Below are positions 9,186 to 20,395 of a stretch of DNA of 64,000 nt, in pieces. Location: assembly GCA_036365145.1 (NCBI GenBank), contig JAEOAD010000055.1:2976001-3040000 (forward strand), given 5' to 3'. This DNA comes from Orientallactaga sibirica (taxonomy: Eukaryota > Chordata > Mammalia > Rodentia > Dipodidae). Both the position numbers and the translations under genes were made by a program. The notes under the pieces are model-generated. The model ran no database searches. It was not told where the DNA came from and saw only the letters and a program-made list of their open reading frames with translations. The first letter of the stretch is position 1, and each line of letters opens with the position of its first letter.

Positions 9186-10709
9186 CTGTATGAGGAGACA
9201 GACACACAGAGCACAAACACAGAAACAAAAAAGGAAGGGAGTGGGAGAGGATTTAGAGAGCGATATCACAGTATTAAAGAAAGGGTAACGGTAGTGATGG
9301 AGTTTGAGTGAGAGCAAGTACTGCAGTATCTTACAGACATCTGGACACTGGCTTCTCTTGTCTGAACCTTGGGCAGCCTGTGGCAGCAGTCTCACCTGTC
9401 ACATGGGCTCCCTCCCTGTTCTTCCTGGAAGCACCCCAGTTAGTGTGCTAGATCATTGTTGCAGACCCTCTTTCCCTCACTCTGGGGAGGTTACACTTTA
9501 CTGGACTCAGGGACAGGCCTGCGACTTGCTGTAGTGAGGGAATGCAAGGAAGGATGTGGGTGGGTCCAGGATTCAGGAGCCAGCCTGCGCTTCCAGAGCT
9601 CTCTCTTCTGCCACAGAGGGAGGCCTTAGTCACCCTGGTCCTGGCTAAGGAGGCAACGTGAGGGGCAGGTGTCTGTGACGATGAACCATGGTTGGTATCA
9701 GATGCCAGGTGCTGTGGTGGCTCATTGCCTGTCTCTGGATGGTGAGTCCATATGGAGAAGTGTCTCTTTGAGAGGCACTGGGTTCAAACCCATGTGGCTT
9801 GACACACGGTTAGTGAGGCTGCCTGGCATGGGCAATCCTCACTTGGCCAGCTCTGTGTCCACCATGCTTCTTCCATTCAGGAACTTATACTGAGATGCAA
9901 ATAAGGCAGGACAGTATTAGCATAAAAATGCCTGAATCCCTGGAGAGATGGCTTAGTGGTTAAGGCACTTGCCTGTGAAGCCCAAGGACAGAGATTCGAT
10001 TTCCCAGTACCACGTAAACCAGATGCACAAGGGGGCGCATGCATCTGGAGTTTGTTTGTAGTGGCTGGAGGCCCTAGTGTGCCCATTCTCTTTTTATCTG
10101 CTTCTTCCTCTCTCTTTGTCTCTTCCTCCCTCTCTCTGTCAAGTAAATAAGTAAATAAATAAATAAATAAATAAACAAATAAAATATTTTTAAAAGAACC
10201 TGAATCCTATTTCACACACTGTTACTTTAGTAACAAATGACTGGAGACACATTTTGCAACTGATGTGACAGGGGTGTTGTGACAGTGTGGGCACTCTAGT
10301 GGCTGTTTATTATGGAAGAATGAATAAGGGTGAACGCATTTTGGGGATTAGGAAAGGACGGAAGGGCCCAGGGGTTGAAGCAGGATAGGAGAGGTGGCAG
10401 GACCAGAGGTATCTCTTGTTCAAGACAAGAATACGGGTGAGCTTTTCGATCTCTTTTTTTCTGATTTCTCAAACACAGAAGCTAGTCATTAGAAACTGCC
10501 AAATGCTAAGCTGCTTTCATTTTATGTACAGTTGCTTTCTAACATGTCCTTTAAATTGACCAGAGGTTCCTGCTGCAGATGCCCCTGGGCCTCAGTGTGC
10601 TAAAGAGAAAAGGATTGATTCTCCAGGAGCCCCCAGAGGCTGCCCAGAGTCCCACACTCTGCTTCCAGTCTAGGCTGTACAAGAGGGCTCCCCATAAGAT
10701 CCACCTCAC
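9186..10709 (-). other. MAP6: MAP6 intron 2
   Basis: GT-AG intron of 1524 bp between the two recognised exons, phase 0. It contains one sense-of-window tRNA-SINE (9940-10198) and otherwise unique sequence. It has TTTATT at about 10305, an AATAAA on the gene strand, with no sign that it is used. No other coding sequence seen. Confidence 0.9.
9940..10198 (+). repeat. tRNA-SINE, short subfamily
   Basis: TGGAGAGATGGCTTAGTGGT opening, CCAGATGCACAAGGGGGCGC body, (AAAT)n tail. TSD CCTGAATCC at 9931-9939 and 10199-10207. It lies in MAP6 intron 2, antisense to the gene. Confidence 0.95.
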
Positions 10710-10923
10710 CTTTGGGGGTTCCTTGTAAGGTTCGCTATAGAGGGTGCGTATTCTTCTGCGTTCCAAGGCCTTATTGTCAGCAGCAGTGGGCTTATTGGCC
10801 TCCCCTTTGAACTGGGCACTGTAGCTGGTCTCATGAGCCATCTTATCTTCTGGGGGCTTGTACTGGGGCTTGGCTTTGATTGGTTTCACAGGCTTGATGT
10901 CTGTCCATGCTTTGAATTCATTC
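10710..10923 (-). CDS. MAP6: MAP6 (STOP) coding exon 2
   Basis: Internal exon of 214 bp encoding 71 whole codons, from NEFKAWTDIKPVKPIKAKPQ to YSEPYKEPPK. It carries the MAP6/SAXO-type microtubule-binding signature: an aromatic-rich F-x-A-W block (about residues 3-6), KPVKPIK and a basic proline-rich stretch (10-24), then ETSYSAQFKGE (31-41), and the basic RRRIR with YSEP (55-65). The acceptor is CTTTCCTTGACTCACAG, with AG at 10925-10924. The first base (G, 10923) completes the Arg codon split with exon 1. The donor GTGAGG begins at 10709 after AAG (Lys), so exon 2 joins exon 3 in phase 0 as PPK|VEKP, matching known MAP6. From memory of human MAP6 it is strongly conserved, with a few conservative changes. 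No frameshift or stop. Confidence 0.96.
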
Positions 10924-10925
10924 CT

Positions 10926-11742
10926 GTGAGTCAAGGAAAGCATCAATCATGAGAAACACGCTCTTCCAGAACAACGTCCCTCACTCTGCTGCATGCATGC
11001 AAGCTCTTGATGCCCGCTTGTGGCATTGAGCGAAATATGGCTGGAGTTAGTTCATCACAAAAAGCAACAACTTTCTTCCTCTTGGAGTTGACCCGGCATA
11101 TGGCAAACACAGTAGCATCTCAGAGAAAGAAAGAGCTCAAGGTCCTTCCTAACCCTGCACTGTGGGAGCCAGGATAGGCCATGCTCATTTTCCAGCTCTG
11201 TATGCCCAGTCTTAAAAACGAGGCCAAGAAACCCAGCTTAATCACTCACTCAGGAGTTCAACCAATAAAGGTTGCCTGTATATGCACAGCTAAAGCTCCT
11301 TGGACTTGGTTGAGACAGACACGGAGCATTCTGCAGCCTGTCAAAAAATGCCAAGTGTTCTCCCCTTTTTGTAGAGTACAACTGGGAACTTGTGCGTTTC
11401 ACCACTCCAATCTTTCCCTTTCTGCTTTTCATGATGAAGAACCTTTGTTCAGAATGGATTCCTCCCTTTGAGCAGCAGAGGGCTTTCTTCTGATGGAACC
11501 ACGCCCTCAACCCATTCACTGCAGATGGGAACATTGTATTCTGAGCATCATTTGGACATCACAGCTAGAACTTGTATTGGGACATACATGTGTAGGACAG
11601 TGATCATGTGCTCGGGTGTAAAAAGCTATTAGTTCTTCCCCTCTGTGACCTTCAGCTGTTCAGTTATTCGTTTTTGCATCAGTGTGAAGTTTTCCTATAC
11701 ATAGCAATCCCCACCCTCTCTTTTGCGGTTTTTAGTCAGCTG
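10926..11742. other. start of intron 1, unique
   Basis: No repeat or coding sequence recognised between the exon 2 acceptor and the GT microsatellite. Confidence 0.5.
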
Positions 11743-11770
11743 GTGTGTGTGTGTGTGTGTGTGTGTGTGT
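11743..11770. repeat. (GT)n microsatellite
   Basis: Fourteen GT units. Confidence 0.97.
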
Positions 11771-11827
11771 CCGTCCTCGTGCATCCTTGGCAAGAAGTGT
11801 TCTACCATGGAGCCATGCTCCCAACAC

Positions 11828-11971
11828 TCTTAATTTTGAGGCAAAGTCTCACTCAATTGCCCAGGCTGGCCTTGAACTCACTTTATCGCCTAGGCAAGTC
11901 TTGAACTTGTCATCCTCTTGCCTCAACTTCCCGAATACCTGAAATTACAGATCTGTGCCATCAGGACCCAA
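11828..11971 (-). repeat. old B1/7SL-like SINE
   Basis: GAGGCAAAGTCTCACTCAAT, GCCCAGGCTGGCCTTGAACT, and a diverged GAATACCTGAAATTACAG. More diverged than the other B1 copies. Confidence 0.8.
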
Positions 11972-12309
11972 TAATCAGCTGTTTCTGATCTGTTATAGGC
12001 CTGGAAAGGAGGCCCTCAATGTTCAAAACAGAATATAACTACAGCTGCTGCTAGAGGGCCAAAAGGTTCCTTCCTTTGAGGACAGGAATCAGTGTGGTGG
12101 CTCCGAGGCTGGTGAGGCCTTGCTTACTCTGTTTCCTGTGCTTGGGAAGAAGGGGTTCGTATGGGAAGCTCCACCAGCTCAGTTGGCCCAACGCCCTCTC
12201 TCACCCTCACTGACTCCCTCCCTCCTTTAGGCCTCAGCAATGACCGCCAAGAGCAAGGGGTCAGTATGGATGGTGCTTGGGTTGTGAGCAGACCCAAGGC
12301 TTTGTTTAG

Positions 12310-12430
12310 CATCGTAGCTATTGAGAAACTCCCACCCTTGAGCCTTAGTTTACTCATCTGTAAGATGAAAGGATCAGGTCAGGCAAGCTCCTTAAAATGC
12401 CCATTGATGCTAATCAATGCCTTCAGCTGA
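12310..12430 (+). repeat. possible MIR fragment
   Basis: GAGCCTTAGTTTACTCATCT followed by GTAAGATGAAAGGATCAGGT resembles the MIR CTCAGTTTCCTCATCTGTAA region. Sequence 11972-12309 is otherwise unremarkable. Confidence 0.65.
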
Positions 12431-12669
12431 TAAAGCAGTCTAACACAGAGCCACTTGCTGGTCTTTGGTCTCCTATCCTGTGAATTTCTCCAAGGACCTG
12501 GCTCCCTATACAAAAAGCCTGCAGTCTCAAGGACACCCTCTCCTAAGCTTCAAACCTACCTTTCTGCTCCAGCCCAGGCTTCTATCTGGATGCACCTTCA
12601 ACTCCGCATCCCCACACTCTAGTCATCTAGTCTTCCCTGACAATTTGCTTTCTCTTGGCCTCCTATTCA

Positions 12670-13330
12670 TATTCATTCATTCATTCATCCACAGAATGTT
12701 TCCAGTGTGTCTGAGAAGACACTGAGCACCGTGGGGCCCAAATGAGTAAGAACAGGTCCAGAGCTCAAGGCTTGGGAAGCGGAGAAATCTGAGGTTGCTC
12801 CAGGGCAGGCAGGTGAAACTATAAAGGAGGAGGGAGCGGGAGCACAGCGGAGGCACTCACTCCCATCCCAGCCTGGCAGGCAGGGAGAGGGTTCTGGAGT
12901 GGTGACAGAGGGGCTGACAGGGAGTTGGCCATAAAGGGGGAAGCAGGGAGCAGTTCCAGACAGACTGCACAGCCTGTCCAGAGACAGCTTGGTCCCTGTT
13001 TACTGGGGAAAGGAACAGGGGGCTAGAATGATCAGCATGAGGTCTGCTGGCCAGTGGTTTCAAGCCAAGGAGGAGTGTGGCTGGGTTCACTTTTGGGAGG
13101 GAGTACGCTTTGGCAGTGGTGTAAGCGTGGTGGGCAGTGGAGAGAATGGAGGCCCAGCAGAAGACCATGAAGCAATCTGGGGACAAAGCCAGGGCCTGAG
13201 TCAGGAGTGTGGCACAGGGGACCAAGAAGAGGTGCTGGGCCAAAAGCACCCGGATGAGCATGGAATGTGCTGTGGGAGGCGCAGGACCAGAAGGCGTTGA
13301 GGAGATGCCAGGAGGCTGGCTTGTGTATGG
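12670..13330 (+). repeat. ancient mammalian interspersed repeat, copy 2
   Basis: Same family as 1800-2200 but covering more of it. It has an ATTC-rich start with a GAGCACC core, then CCAGTGGTTTCAAGCCAAGG, TTTGGCAGTGGTGTAAGCG and AGAATGGAGGCCC. The long open frame on the minus strand at 12857-13561 is only this G/C-biased repeat read backwards. Confidence 0.65.
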
Positions 13331-13947
13331 CAGTGCCTCCCACAGAGGTGGAAAGTAGGAAGAGATTGCCATGTAGAGTGAGGATTGGGATCCTCCTCCT
13401 TCTGTCAGTGGCACCCCAACCCTTGGGCATCGAGGCTGCTTTGGGACCCCTCCTCGCCTCTTTCCTTTTCCTCCAGCTTTAGCTTGACCCAACTTATCAC
13501 AAGCTGACTCTACACACAGGCCTAGGGCTAGCCCAGGACAGTGTAGGGCTGTAGCTGCCACTGCCTACTAAAGGCTCCAGACACTCCTGCCCATCAGGCT
13601 GAAGCCCTGACTGTTAGATAAGCCCCTAAGACTTGGGCCTGGATCTCCCGGTGCCAAATCAGAAAGAGCCTGATTCCCGAGTAGCAAGAAAGATAGACCC
13701 TCCGCGCCCAACACTGTGGGATTCCAGAACCTGCTCTCAGGTATGTGAACACGTTTCCCTATCCCACCAGTGGAGCACCCTGCATCCCTGCAACAGCTTC
13801 TATATTTGGCAAGTCTCCTTTGTGAGCATAAGGCACGAGATGTGTCCCTGTGGGAGCAGTTTGGTAATCCCTGATTCTTGAACACCCTTGGTACATCAGA
13901 TGAAACCGTGTGAGTGCATCTTATAATAGATTCACTGTAGCTTTAAA
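13331..13947. other. unique sequence
   Basis: No gene or repeat recognised. Confidence 0.5.
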
Positions 13948-13956
13948 CCTAAGTTC

Positions 13957-14190
13957 TATGTATTTATTTATTTTAAATATCTCATTTATTTATTTATTTG
14001 AGAGAGAGAGAGAGAAGCAGACAGAGAAAAAGAATGGGCATGCCAAAGTCTCCGGCCACTGCAAACGAATACCAGACACATGTACCACTTTATGCTTCTG
14101 GCTTTACTAGGTAGGCTATTGGGGAATCAAACCCTGGCCATCAGGCTTTGCAAACAAGAATCTTTAGCCACTGAACAATCTCTCCAGCCC
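13957..14190 (-). repeat. tRNA-SINE inserted in the tail of another
   Basis: Complement of the short subfamily, ending CTGAACAATCTCTCCAGCCC. Together with the next copy it is bracketed by CCTAAGTTC (13948-13956 and 14377-14385), so this is the younger, inner insertion. Confidence 0.85.
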
Positions 14191-14376
14191 CATGTATGTA
14201 TGTATGTATGTATGTATGTATGTATGTATGTATGTACATGTGTTTGGGTGTGCCAGGGTCTCCTGCTACTGCAAATAAAGAACTATTCAGCTTTATGTGG
14301 GTGGCTGGAGAATTGAACCCAGACCCGCAGACTTTGCAATCAAGCACCTTTACTACTGAGCCATCTTCCCAGCTCC
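14191..14376 (-). repeat. older tRNA-SINE with (ATGT)n-expanded tail
   Basis: Begins with eleven ATGT units (14192-14236), then TGTGCCAGGGTCTCCTGCTA and an end TACTGAGCCATCTTCCCAGC. Diverged body. Confidence 0.88.
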
Positions 14377-14429
14377 CTAAGTTCCATTCCTTATAAGTGT
14401 TTTTGAACTCTCTTCAAAAATTCCAGTCA

Positions 14430-14840
14430 CACCCCAGGCTGCAGAGAAAGGACATAGATTATGCTGACACTTAAAAGGAAGCCAGCTTCCTTCCTGCTAG
14501 CCAGCCCTCTTAGTGCCGGAAAGTGCTATGTGAGCTGCTAGGGGATAATGGCCACCAAAAGCATGAGCAAGCAGGGGATCCTGCAAGTGACACAATCAAC
14601 CAGCCGAACAAGATGCACACACCTGTGCAACAGTGGTACTCAGCCTAAGTAGGTAATCAACAGTTTTCTGATTGGATACAAAGTCTATTCAGATGGAAAG
14701 AACTCAGTGAGAACCCGGTCAAAGCCCTGTGGATAAGAAGTCATAGACTCCAGAGAGAAGCTCCACTGGTCTTTGACTGAGTGGCTATACCCATCAAGAA
14801 GTCTCTTTAATACATGCTGCTATCACTCTTGGCTGGCAAG

Positions 14841-14873
<33 letters not shown>

Positions 14874-15383
14874 GATGGCAGAAAAAACCAGGGAGAACAA
14901 AAGACACAAGAAAAGGTAGCCCACTGCCTAGTAATAGACCTCTATCACATCTACCAGGACCCAGGAGACATTACAGAGGAAGTAGCTATTTAAACATGAG
15001 TGCTGCTCCCACTGCCAGCCTGACAACCAGCTCCAGGGAGATGGACACTGAAGACACACAAAACTCATCAAAGCAGAAATCCAGAGGATGCAAAATACTT
15101 AACATTAAAGTGGACTTACAACACATCCACCAAAGCTCAGGGAACATTACAGAAGAGGGAGCAGAAAGATTATAAGAGCCACAGGACGGGAGGGAGTATC
15201 CTGAGGCATTCCCCTCCCCACAGACACTGATTGATGCATTCATGACCCTACAGTGAATACCAATAACCCTACTGAGGATGCCCTTCATGTAATGGGGGCA
15301 GGGGAGAGGAGATATTAGAGTATAACCCAGTGAAAAGACGACTGACATGTGATATGTCCATACAGCAAAGTTCATAATTAATA
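14430..15383 (+). mobile_element. 5'-truncated L1, 3'UTR only (variant A)
   Basis: Defined by an exact 14-bp TSD, AAAAATTCCAGTCA, at 14416-14429 and 15384-15397. It contains 3'UTR phrases GTGCAACAGTGGTACTCAGC, AAAGTGGACTTACAACACAT and CAGGGAACATTACAGAAGAG, and ends AATTAATAAAAAATT. There is no ORF2 sequence. A run of 27 T (14843-14869) lies inside it, perhaps the stump of a minus-strand poly(A) insertion. Confidence 0.88.
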
Positions 15384-15558
15384 AAAAATTCCAGTCATAT
15401 GCAACAACTACATTATCACAAAAATAAAACTAGCTATTATTCATTAGTTGTATAAGATGAAGGGTTTTTTTTTGTTGTTGTGCTTGGTTTGGATTGTCTA
15501 AAATTTTTAGAACACCTTTGAAAGCAAGGTAGTCTTCCACCCTTTCATAAAGGAGGTC

Positions 15559-15836
15559 GGGGCTGGGGATACAGTTCAGTTGGAAGAATGCTTACTTAGA
15601 ATGTATAAAGCCCTGGGTTTGATTCCCAGCATTGCATAAACCAGCCATGGCAGGGCATGGCCTGCATGTAATCCCAGCGCTTGCAAGGTGGAGAAGATCA
15701 AGGTCATCTTTGGCTATTGGGTGAGTTCAAGGCAAGCTTGGGTCTACTATATGAGACCCTGTCTCAAAACAAAACAAAACAAAACAAAACAAAACAAAAC
15801 AAAACAAAACAAAACAAAACAAAACAAAACAAAACA
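15559..15836 (+). repeat. B4-like SINE (ID joined to B1) with (AAAAC)n tail
   Basis: An ID-like tRNA part (GGGGCTGGGGATACAGTTCA ... GATTCCCAGCATTGCAT) runs directly into a B1-like part (CTGCATGTAATCCCAGCGCT ... GAGACCCTGTCTC). The tail is about 13 AAAAC units. Confidence 0.88.
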
Positions 15837-15859
15837 GGACCTGTGGAAAGAAATGACCC

Positions 15860-16320
15860 GCAGCATTTCACCAGGGCCCCAGCTGAAACCACAGGGGAAT
15901 TGGGGAAATGAGCAAGAGTGCTGCTTTCTTGGTGAACCTGAAATCAGAGCAAGGGTGAAGGAGATAGACACCGAGGACACTCAACACCTATCAAACCAGA
16001 GGTCCAGGGGCTCCTAAGAGCTCATCACTGAAGTAGACTTAAAACACAGCCAACATGGCTCAGGAAATCTTGCCAAAAAGGACGCAAAAAGATTGTTAGA
16101 CCCACAAGTTGGGACATTATGCACAGAGACATTGCCTCTTCCCCGTAACTGACTGCTGCCCTCACAATGCATGACCCACATTCCACATGGGGATGACATG
16201 CACCCCGACGAGGAGGGCTCCTTTGGGGGGGGGGCAAGGATGAGGGAAAGGATGGTACCAACATGTGCTGTTAATATACTGAGTATGCCCATAACTAATA
16301 ATAAAATAAAAAAACACAAA
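15860..16320 (+). mobile_element. L1 3'UTR fragment (variant A, second copy)
   Basis: Homologous along its length to 14940-15383: the pairs GACACCGAGGAC/GACACTGAAGAC, AGTAGACTTAAAACACAGCC/AGTGGACTTACAACACATCC and AAAAAGATTGTTAGACCCAC/AGAAAGATTATAAGAGCCAC line up in the same order. It ends in an A-rich tail near 16300-16325. Confidence 0.8.
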
Positions 16321-16737
16321 ACAAAACTACAAAAGAGCTTAAAGGAAGTAATCAAGGGTCAGAGAAGGTAAATGCCTTGTCCGAGTGAGAACACTGCACC
16401 GTGCTGCCTGTCCCCAAACACATGCCACCCTTTCCTGTGGCTGAGTTTCGCTGATGCTGCTAATGCCGCTGTTACCCCAGACCTGGCACACTCTTCTCCA
16501 CCCCTCTAGTCACTGCACCAGCAATAACCTTCCTCCAGCACTCTGCCCTCTGGGTGCCCTCCCATCCCTGTGGCGGAATCAGACATTCTTGTCTGGCCTG
16601 CCATTCTCTGAGTCAGCTGACAGCCTCCTTTCCTCCCACACCTGCCGCCCCAGGATAAGGGGAGCCCCTCACTCACAGCAGTCAAGCCTGCTGCTGCTCC
16701 TGTGTAAGATTTCACTTTTTCTTGTAAATGCCAGGCT

Positions 16738-16942
16738 AGGGGCTGGAAAGACTGCTCAGTGGTTAAGGTGCTTGCCTGTGAAGCCTAAGGACCCAGTTTC
16801 GATTCTCCATGTCCCACGTAAGCCAGATGCACAAGGTGGTGCATGTGTCTGGAGTTTGTTTCCAGTGGCTGGAGGCCCTGGAGTGCCCTCTCTCTCCCTC
16901 TTTCTTTGTCTCTCGTAAATAAAACTAAACTAAAATAAAAAA
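16738..16942 (+). repeat. tRNA-SINE, short subfamily
   Basis: Exact 14-bp TSD GTAAATGCCAGGCT at 16724-16737 and 16943-16956. Confidence 0.97.
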
Positions 16943-17238
16943 GTAAATGCCAGGCTCTTAAGAAAGGCCTCCACTCAGTTCTTTTATATCTCCTCCTCTC
17001 TGGTGTAGTCCTTACCTGCTTGGACAAGGATGTAGCTTTCACCTCCCCCAACAGCCTCTGGACTGTTCCAGGGAGAAGAACATGAAGTAGCTGCATTAGC
17101 CCCTCGGGGCATCCATGTCACTTCCCTCTCCAGCTTGCACAGAGCTCAATGGCACCCCTTTTGAATGTGGCTGAAGTTAGTGGCATAATATGGCCAAAGT
17201 AAAGATAACTTCTAAGGGTGGGCCAGTGAAAGTATTAC

Positions 17239-17468
17239 AGGGGTTGGAGAGATGGCTCAGAGGTTAAGGCACTTGCTTGCAAAGCCTAACGACCTGGGTT
17301 CAATTCCCCAGTACCCATATAAAGCCAGACGCACAAGGTGGCACATGCGTTTGGAGTTTGCTTGCAATGGCTAGAGGCCCTGGAGTGCCCATTTTCACCC
17401 TCTCTCTCTGTTTGCAAATAAATAATTTTTTAAAAAAAATTTAAAATAAAATATTTAAATATTTTTTT
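17239..17468 (+). repeat. tRNA-SINE, short subfamily
   Basis: GGTTGGAGAGATGGCTCAGA opening and an A/T-rich tail. TSD AAAGTATTA near 17229 and 17469. Confidence 0.93.
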
Positions 17469-17674
17469 AAAGTATTAAAGATTCTCTCTTGCTCTCTTTG
17501 GAGACAATGAGCTGCCATGTTGGGAAGACACTCCAGCAGCCCCTGTGAAAGGTCCATGCAGAAAGGGATTGCAGCCTCCTGCCAAAAGCCATAGTAGTGA
17601 GTGAGCTAGCCTTCACATGACCTCTTGAGAGACTCTGAGCTGGAACTACCCATCCTCGCCCCTTGTGATCTCTG

Positions 17675-17820
17675 TTTTTTTTTTTCAAGGTAGGGTCTCG
17701 CTCTAGCCCAAGCTGGCCTGGAATTCACTATGTAGTCTCAGGCTGGCCTCGAACACACGGCAATTCTCTTACCTCTGCCTCCCAAGTGCTGGGATTAAAG
17801 GTGTGTGCCACCACAGCTGG
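17675..17820 (-). repeat. B1-like SINE
   Basis: T-run, CAAGGTAGGGTCTCGCTCTA, ending GTGCCACCACAGCTGG. Confidence 0.96.
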
Positions 17821-17831
17821 CTCTCTAACTC

Positions 17832-18064
17832 TTTATTATCATTATTTATTTTTGAGAGAGAAAGAGGTGGAGAGAAAGTATGGGTGCGCCACAACCTTCA
17901 GCCTGCTGTGAATGAACTCCAGATGCATGCGCCCCCTTGTGCATATGTGCGACATTGTGTGCTTGCATCATTGTGCATCTGGCTACGTGGGACCTGGAGA
18001 TTTGAACATGAGTTCTTAGGCTTCACAGGCAAGCACCTTAACTGCTAAGCCATCTCTCCAGGCC
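17832..18064 (-). repeat. tRNA-SINE, long subfamily
   Basis: Carries GCGCCCCCTTGTGCATATGT and the extra CTTGCATCATTGTGCATCTG segment typical of the long form. Ends GCTAAGCCATCTCTCCAGGC. Confidence 0.93.
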
Positions 18065-18260
18065 CCTATAACTTTTAAGCTACAAAATTCTGGAATAATT
18101 TGTTTCAGAGTGATAGATTCTAATTCCAGACCCTAATCCAAAAGGAGTTTAAACTCTCTTGCTTTACCTTAGCAAAGCAAGCCATGATGCGAGCCCCTTA
18201 CAGAGGCTCAAGTTTCCAAGAGAGCTATGGTATCAAGTTCACATTGAGAAATCATGCTCT

Positions 18261-18408
18261 GAGCCAGCCATGGTGGCACACACCTTTAATCCCAGCACTT
18301 GGGAGGCAGAAGTAGGAGGATGGCGGAGAGTTCGAGGCCACCCTGAGACTACATAGTGAATTCCAGGTCAGCCTGAGTTACAGCAAGACCCTACCTTGAA
18401 AAAAAAAA
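18261..18408 (+). repeat. B1-like SINE
   Basis: GAGCCAGCCATGGTGGCACA through GACCCTACCTTG and an A tail. TSD AATCATGCTCT on both sides. Confidence 0.96.
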
Positions 18409-18419
18409 ATCATGCTCTG

Positions 18420-20152
18420 GCCCTAAGAAAGTGGGAATGAATAGCCTGCAGCCTTTATTAGAAGGCAGCAAAGCTTCCTGCCCAGCCACACTGATAAAAA
18501 TGCAAAGTCTTGGGCCAGGTCATAAGCAGGAACAAGAAACCCAAGCTCACAGGAGAACTCAATATCTGGAAGTGAAGTGAAATGCAGATGGAGACTATCG
18601 AGATGAGAAGCACCAGGCCTGTGCCAGAACAGAGGTGGGTCTCTGGGGCTTCCTCTCGGTTCTAGCCCTCCGGCCATTTGTGAAGGATTGACTTTAGGTC
18701 TAGTCACAGGTCCAGTGTGAAAAGTAAATGACAGAGTATGGATATTCCTGTCAGAATAACAAAGCCTGTGGTGGATAATTACATAATATATTTGGTTTTC
18801 ATTAGAGTTGACTATTCAAGAAAAATTACTGAAGCTCCCTTGTGCTATAGGCATGGGTACAGCTTCTGCCTCTGCTGACCCTGTTGTCAGACGAATAGAT
18901 ATAAACAAGCAGACAATCAAATATCTGTTCAGCTATTATTTGTTGTATTTCTGACCTCTACAGTCAGTGTTCTGGACAGCAGCTTCCAGAACCAGGCTTA
19001 CTGCTAGGAAGTGAACAAAGTAGCATTCAGTGAATGTCTGATGAATTGAATCTCCAATACTGAATCCACTATAAATAGATGTTTGCTTTTTAAAAACTGT
19101 GTCCCACTTAAGCACATTTGCCTGTAGTGATGCATGGAAAGATAGTGAGAGAGCAATTATAGAAGGAGAGGCCAAAGACAGCCCAGAGCCCCATCACTGA
19201 AGAGCCAGGTCCCAGGGGAGGGAGGGAGGGAGGGAGGGGAGGAGGGGGGGGAGGTAGCTGGAGTACAGGGAGAGGGTTTGGCCTTGGAATGGAAGAGAGA
19301 GTTGTGAAAGAATAGGATGGAGACCGTTCTTTCATTTCTGACTGAAAAAAGGATGACCTTTACAAGAAACAATGCATACATAGATTTACATAAGGAACAA
19401 GTTTCATTGCTGTGAAGAATAGCTGTATGTGTTAATTCGTATGATGGCTTCTTGACAAAAGCAGAGACTTAGAATAATGGATTGCTGCCAACTGCCATCA
19501 TATAAAATTTTTATTCCTCTTCCCATAGGCCCCAGATTTATTTATTATGGATCTCAGTTCTTGGGAAATCAAATCTTTCCCTATTCTCTGCACAATAAAA
19601 TTTTAAACACTCTTGGATGCATTATGGAGGATGAAGGTAGTACTTTTAAGACTTAATGGCCTTCCCACAGACTTTCATAAGTAATTTATGTTGTCATGGA
19701 AACATATCAAGTCTCAGTTTAAAAATCCTGTCTGCATTTTCTATATGAGCATGTCCTCTGTGCAAGGAAGCCCACTCCATCATGAACTCTAATGCAGGCA
19801 GGCAGGCAGTGAATGTGGTGCCCAGCTGCCCAGCTATGGTCAGCAGGTGGTTACAGAAAGTAGAGTCAGTAGATTACAAAGAGAAGAACAACACTTAGTC
19901 TCGAGGGTTGCAAGCCACTGAGAGACCCTTCTCTCCCTCTCCTTTCAGACGAAGGCTGCTTCCTCCTGGAAAAGATGGCCGGTCAGGGAGGGGCTTTAGG
20001 ACCTGTGCACGTGTATGAATATGTGCATCTCTCAATGCGTCTTTGTGAAAGGGAGAAAAGAGAATTATGTGGAGAATGCCAGTGTTCTAATCGCAAAGGA
20101 TTGCTCTCATCTGTTAATATCCAATAAACCCTTCACACGCGCGTGTAGAATA
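18420..20152. other. repeat-poor block of 1.7 kb
   Basis: No SINE and no gene. The only structured element is a (GGGA)n tract at about 19215-19251 that fits a G-quadruplex pattern. Confidence 0.55.
19215..19251 (+). repeat. (GGGA)n tract, G4-prone
   Basis: Six or more runs of at least three G separated by single A, then a G8 run. The G-rich strand is the MAP6 template strand. Confidence 0.9.
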
Positions 20153-20167
20153 CCATGGCGGTGTTTT

Positions 20168-20395
20168 TTTTTAATTAAAAAAAATTTTTTTTAAGATTTT
20201 ATTTTTATTTATTTATTAGCAAGAGGGAGAGAGAGAGAGACTGAGAATGGGCACGCCAGGGACTATAGGCACTGCAAACGAATTCCAGACGCATGTGCCG
20301 CCATGTGCATCTGGCTTACATGGGACCTGGAGAATTACACCGGGGTCCTTAGGCTTCACAGGCAAATGCCTTAACCGCTAAGCCACCTCTCCAGC
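20168..20395 (-). repeat. tRNA-SINE, short subfamily
   Basis: Exact 15-bp TSD CCATGGCGGTGTTTT at 20153-20167 and 20396-20410. Complement body ending GCCACCTCTCCAGC. Confidence 0.97.

Noticed and set aside
8985..9395. Upstream extension of the exon 3 frame to a Met at 9395
   Set aside because: The sequence before 9185 is intron 2: a good acceptor AG sits at 9187-9186 and the upstream residues do not match MAP6.
9690..9890. tRNA-like wording (GGGTTCAAACCC) in intron 2
   Set aside because: No cloverleaf can be built around it by eye and there is no SINE tail; likely coincidence.
10551..10709. Extension of the exon 2 frame past the donor
   Set aside because: A consensus GTGAGG donor lies at 10709 and exon 3 joins in frame; the read-through residues resemble no MAP6 sequence.
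12857..13561. Minus-strand open frame of 234 codons, the longest in the window
   Set aside because: No recognisable domain, low-complexity P/S/L/A composition, no splice or promoter context, and it overlaps an ancient interspersed repeat read in reverse.
16454..16918. Plus-strand open frame of 154 codons
   Set aside because: The second half is a tRNA-SINE; the first half has no protein likeness.
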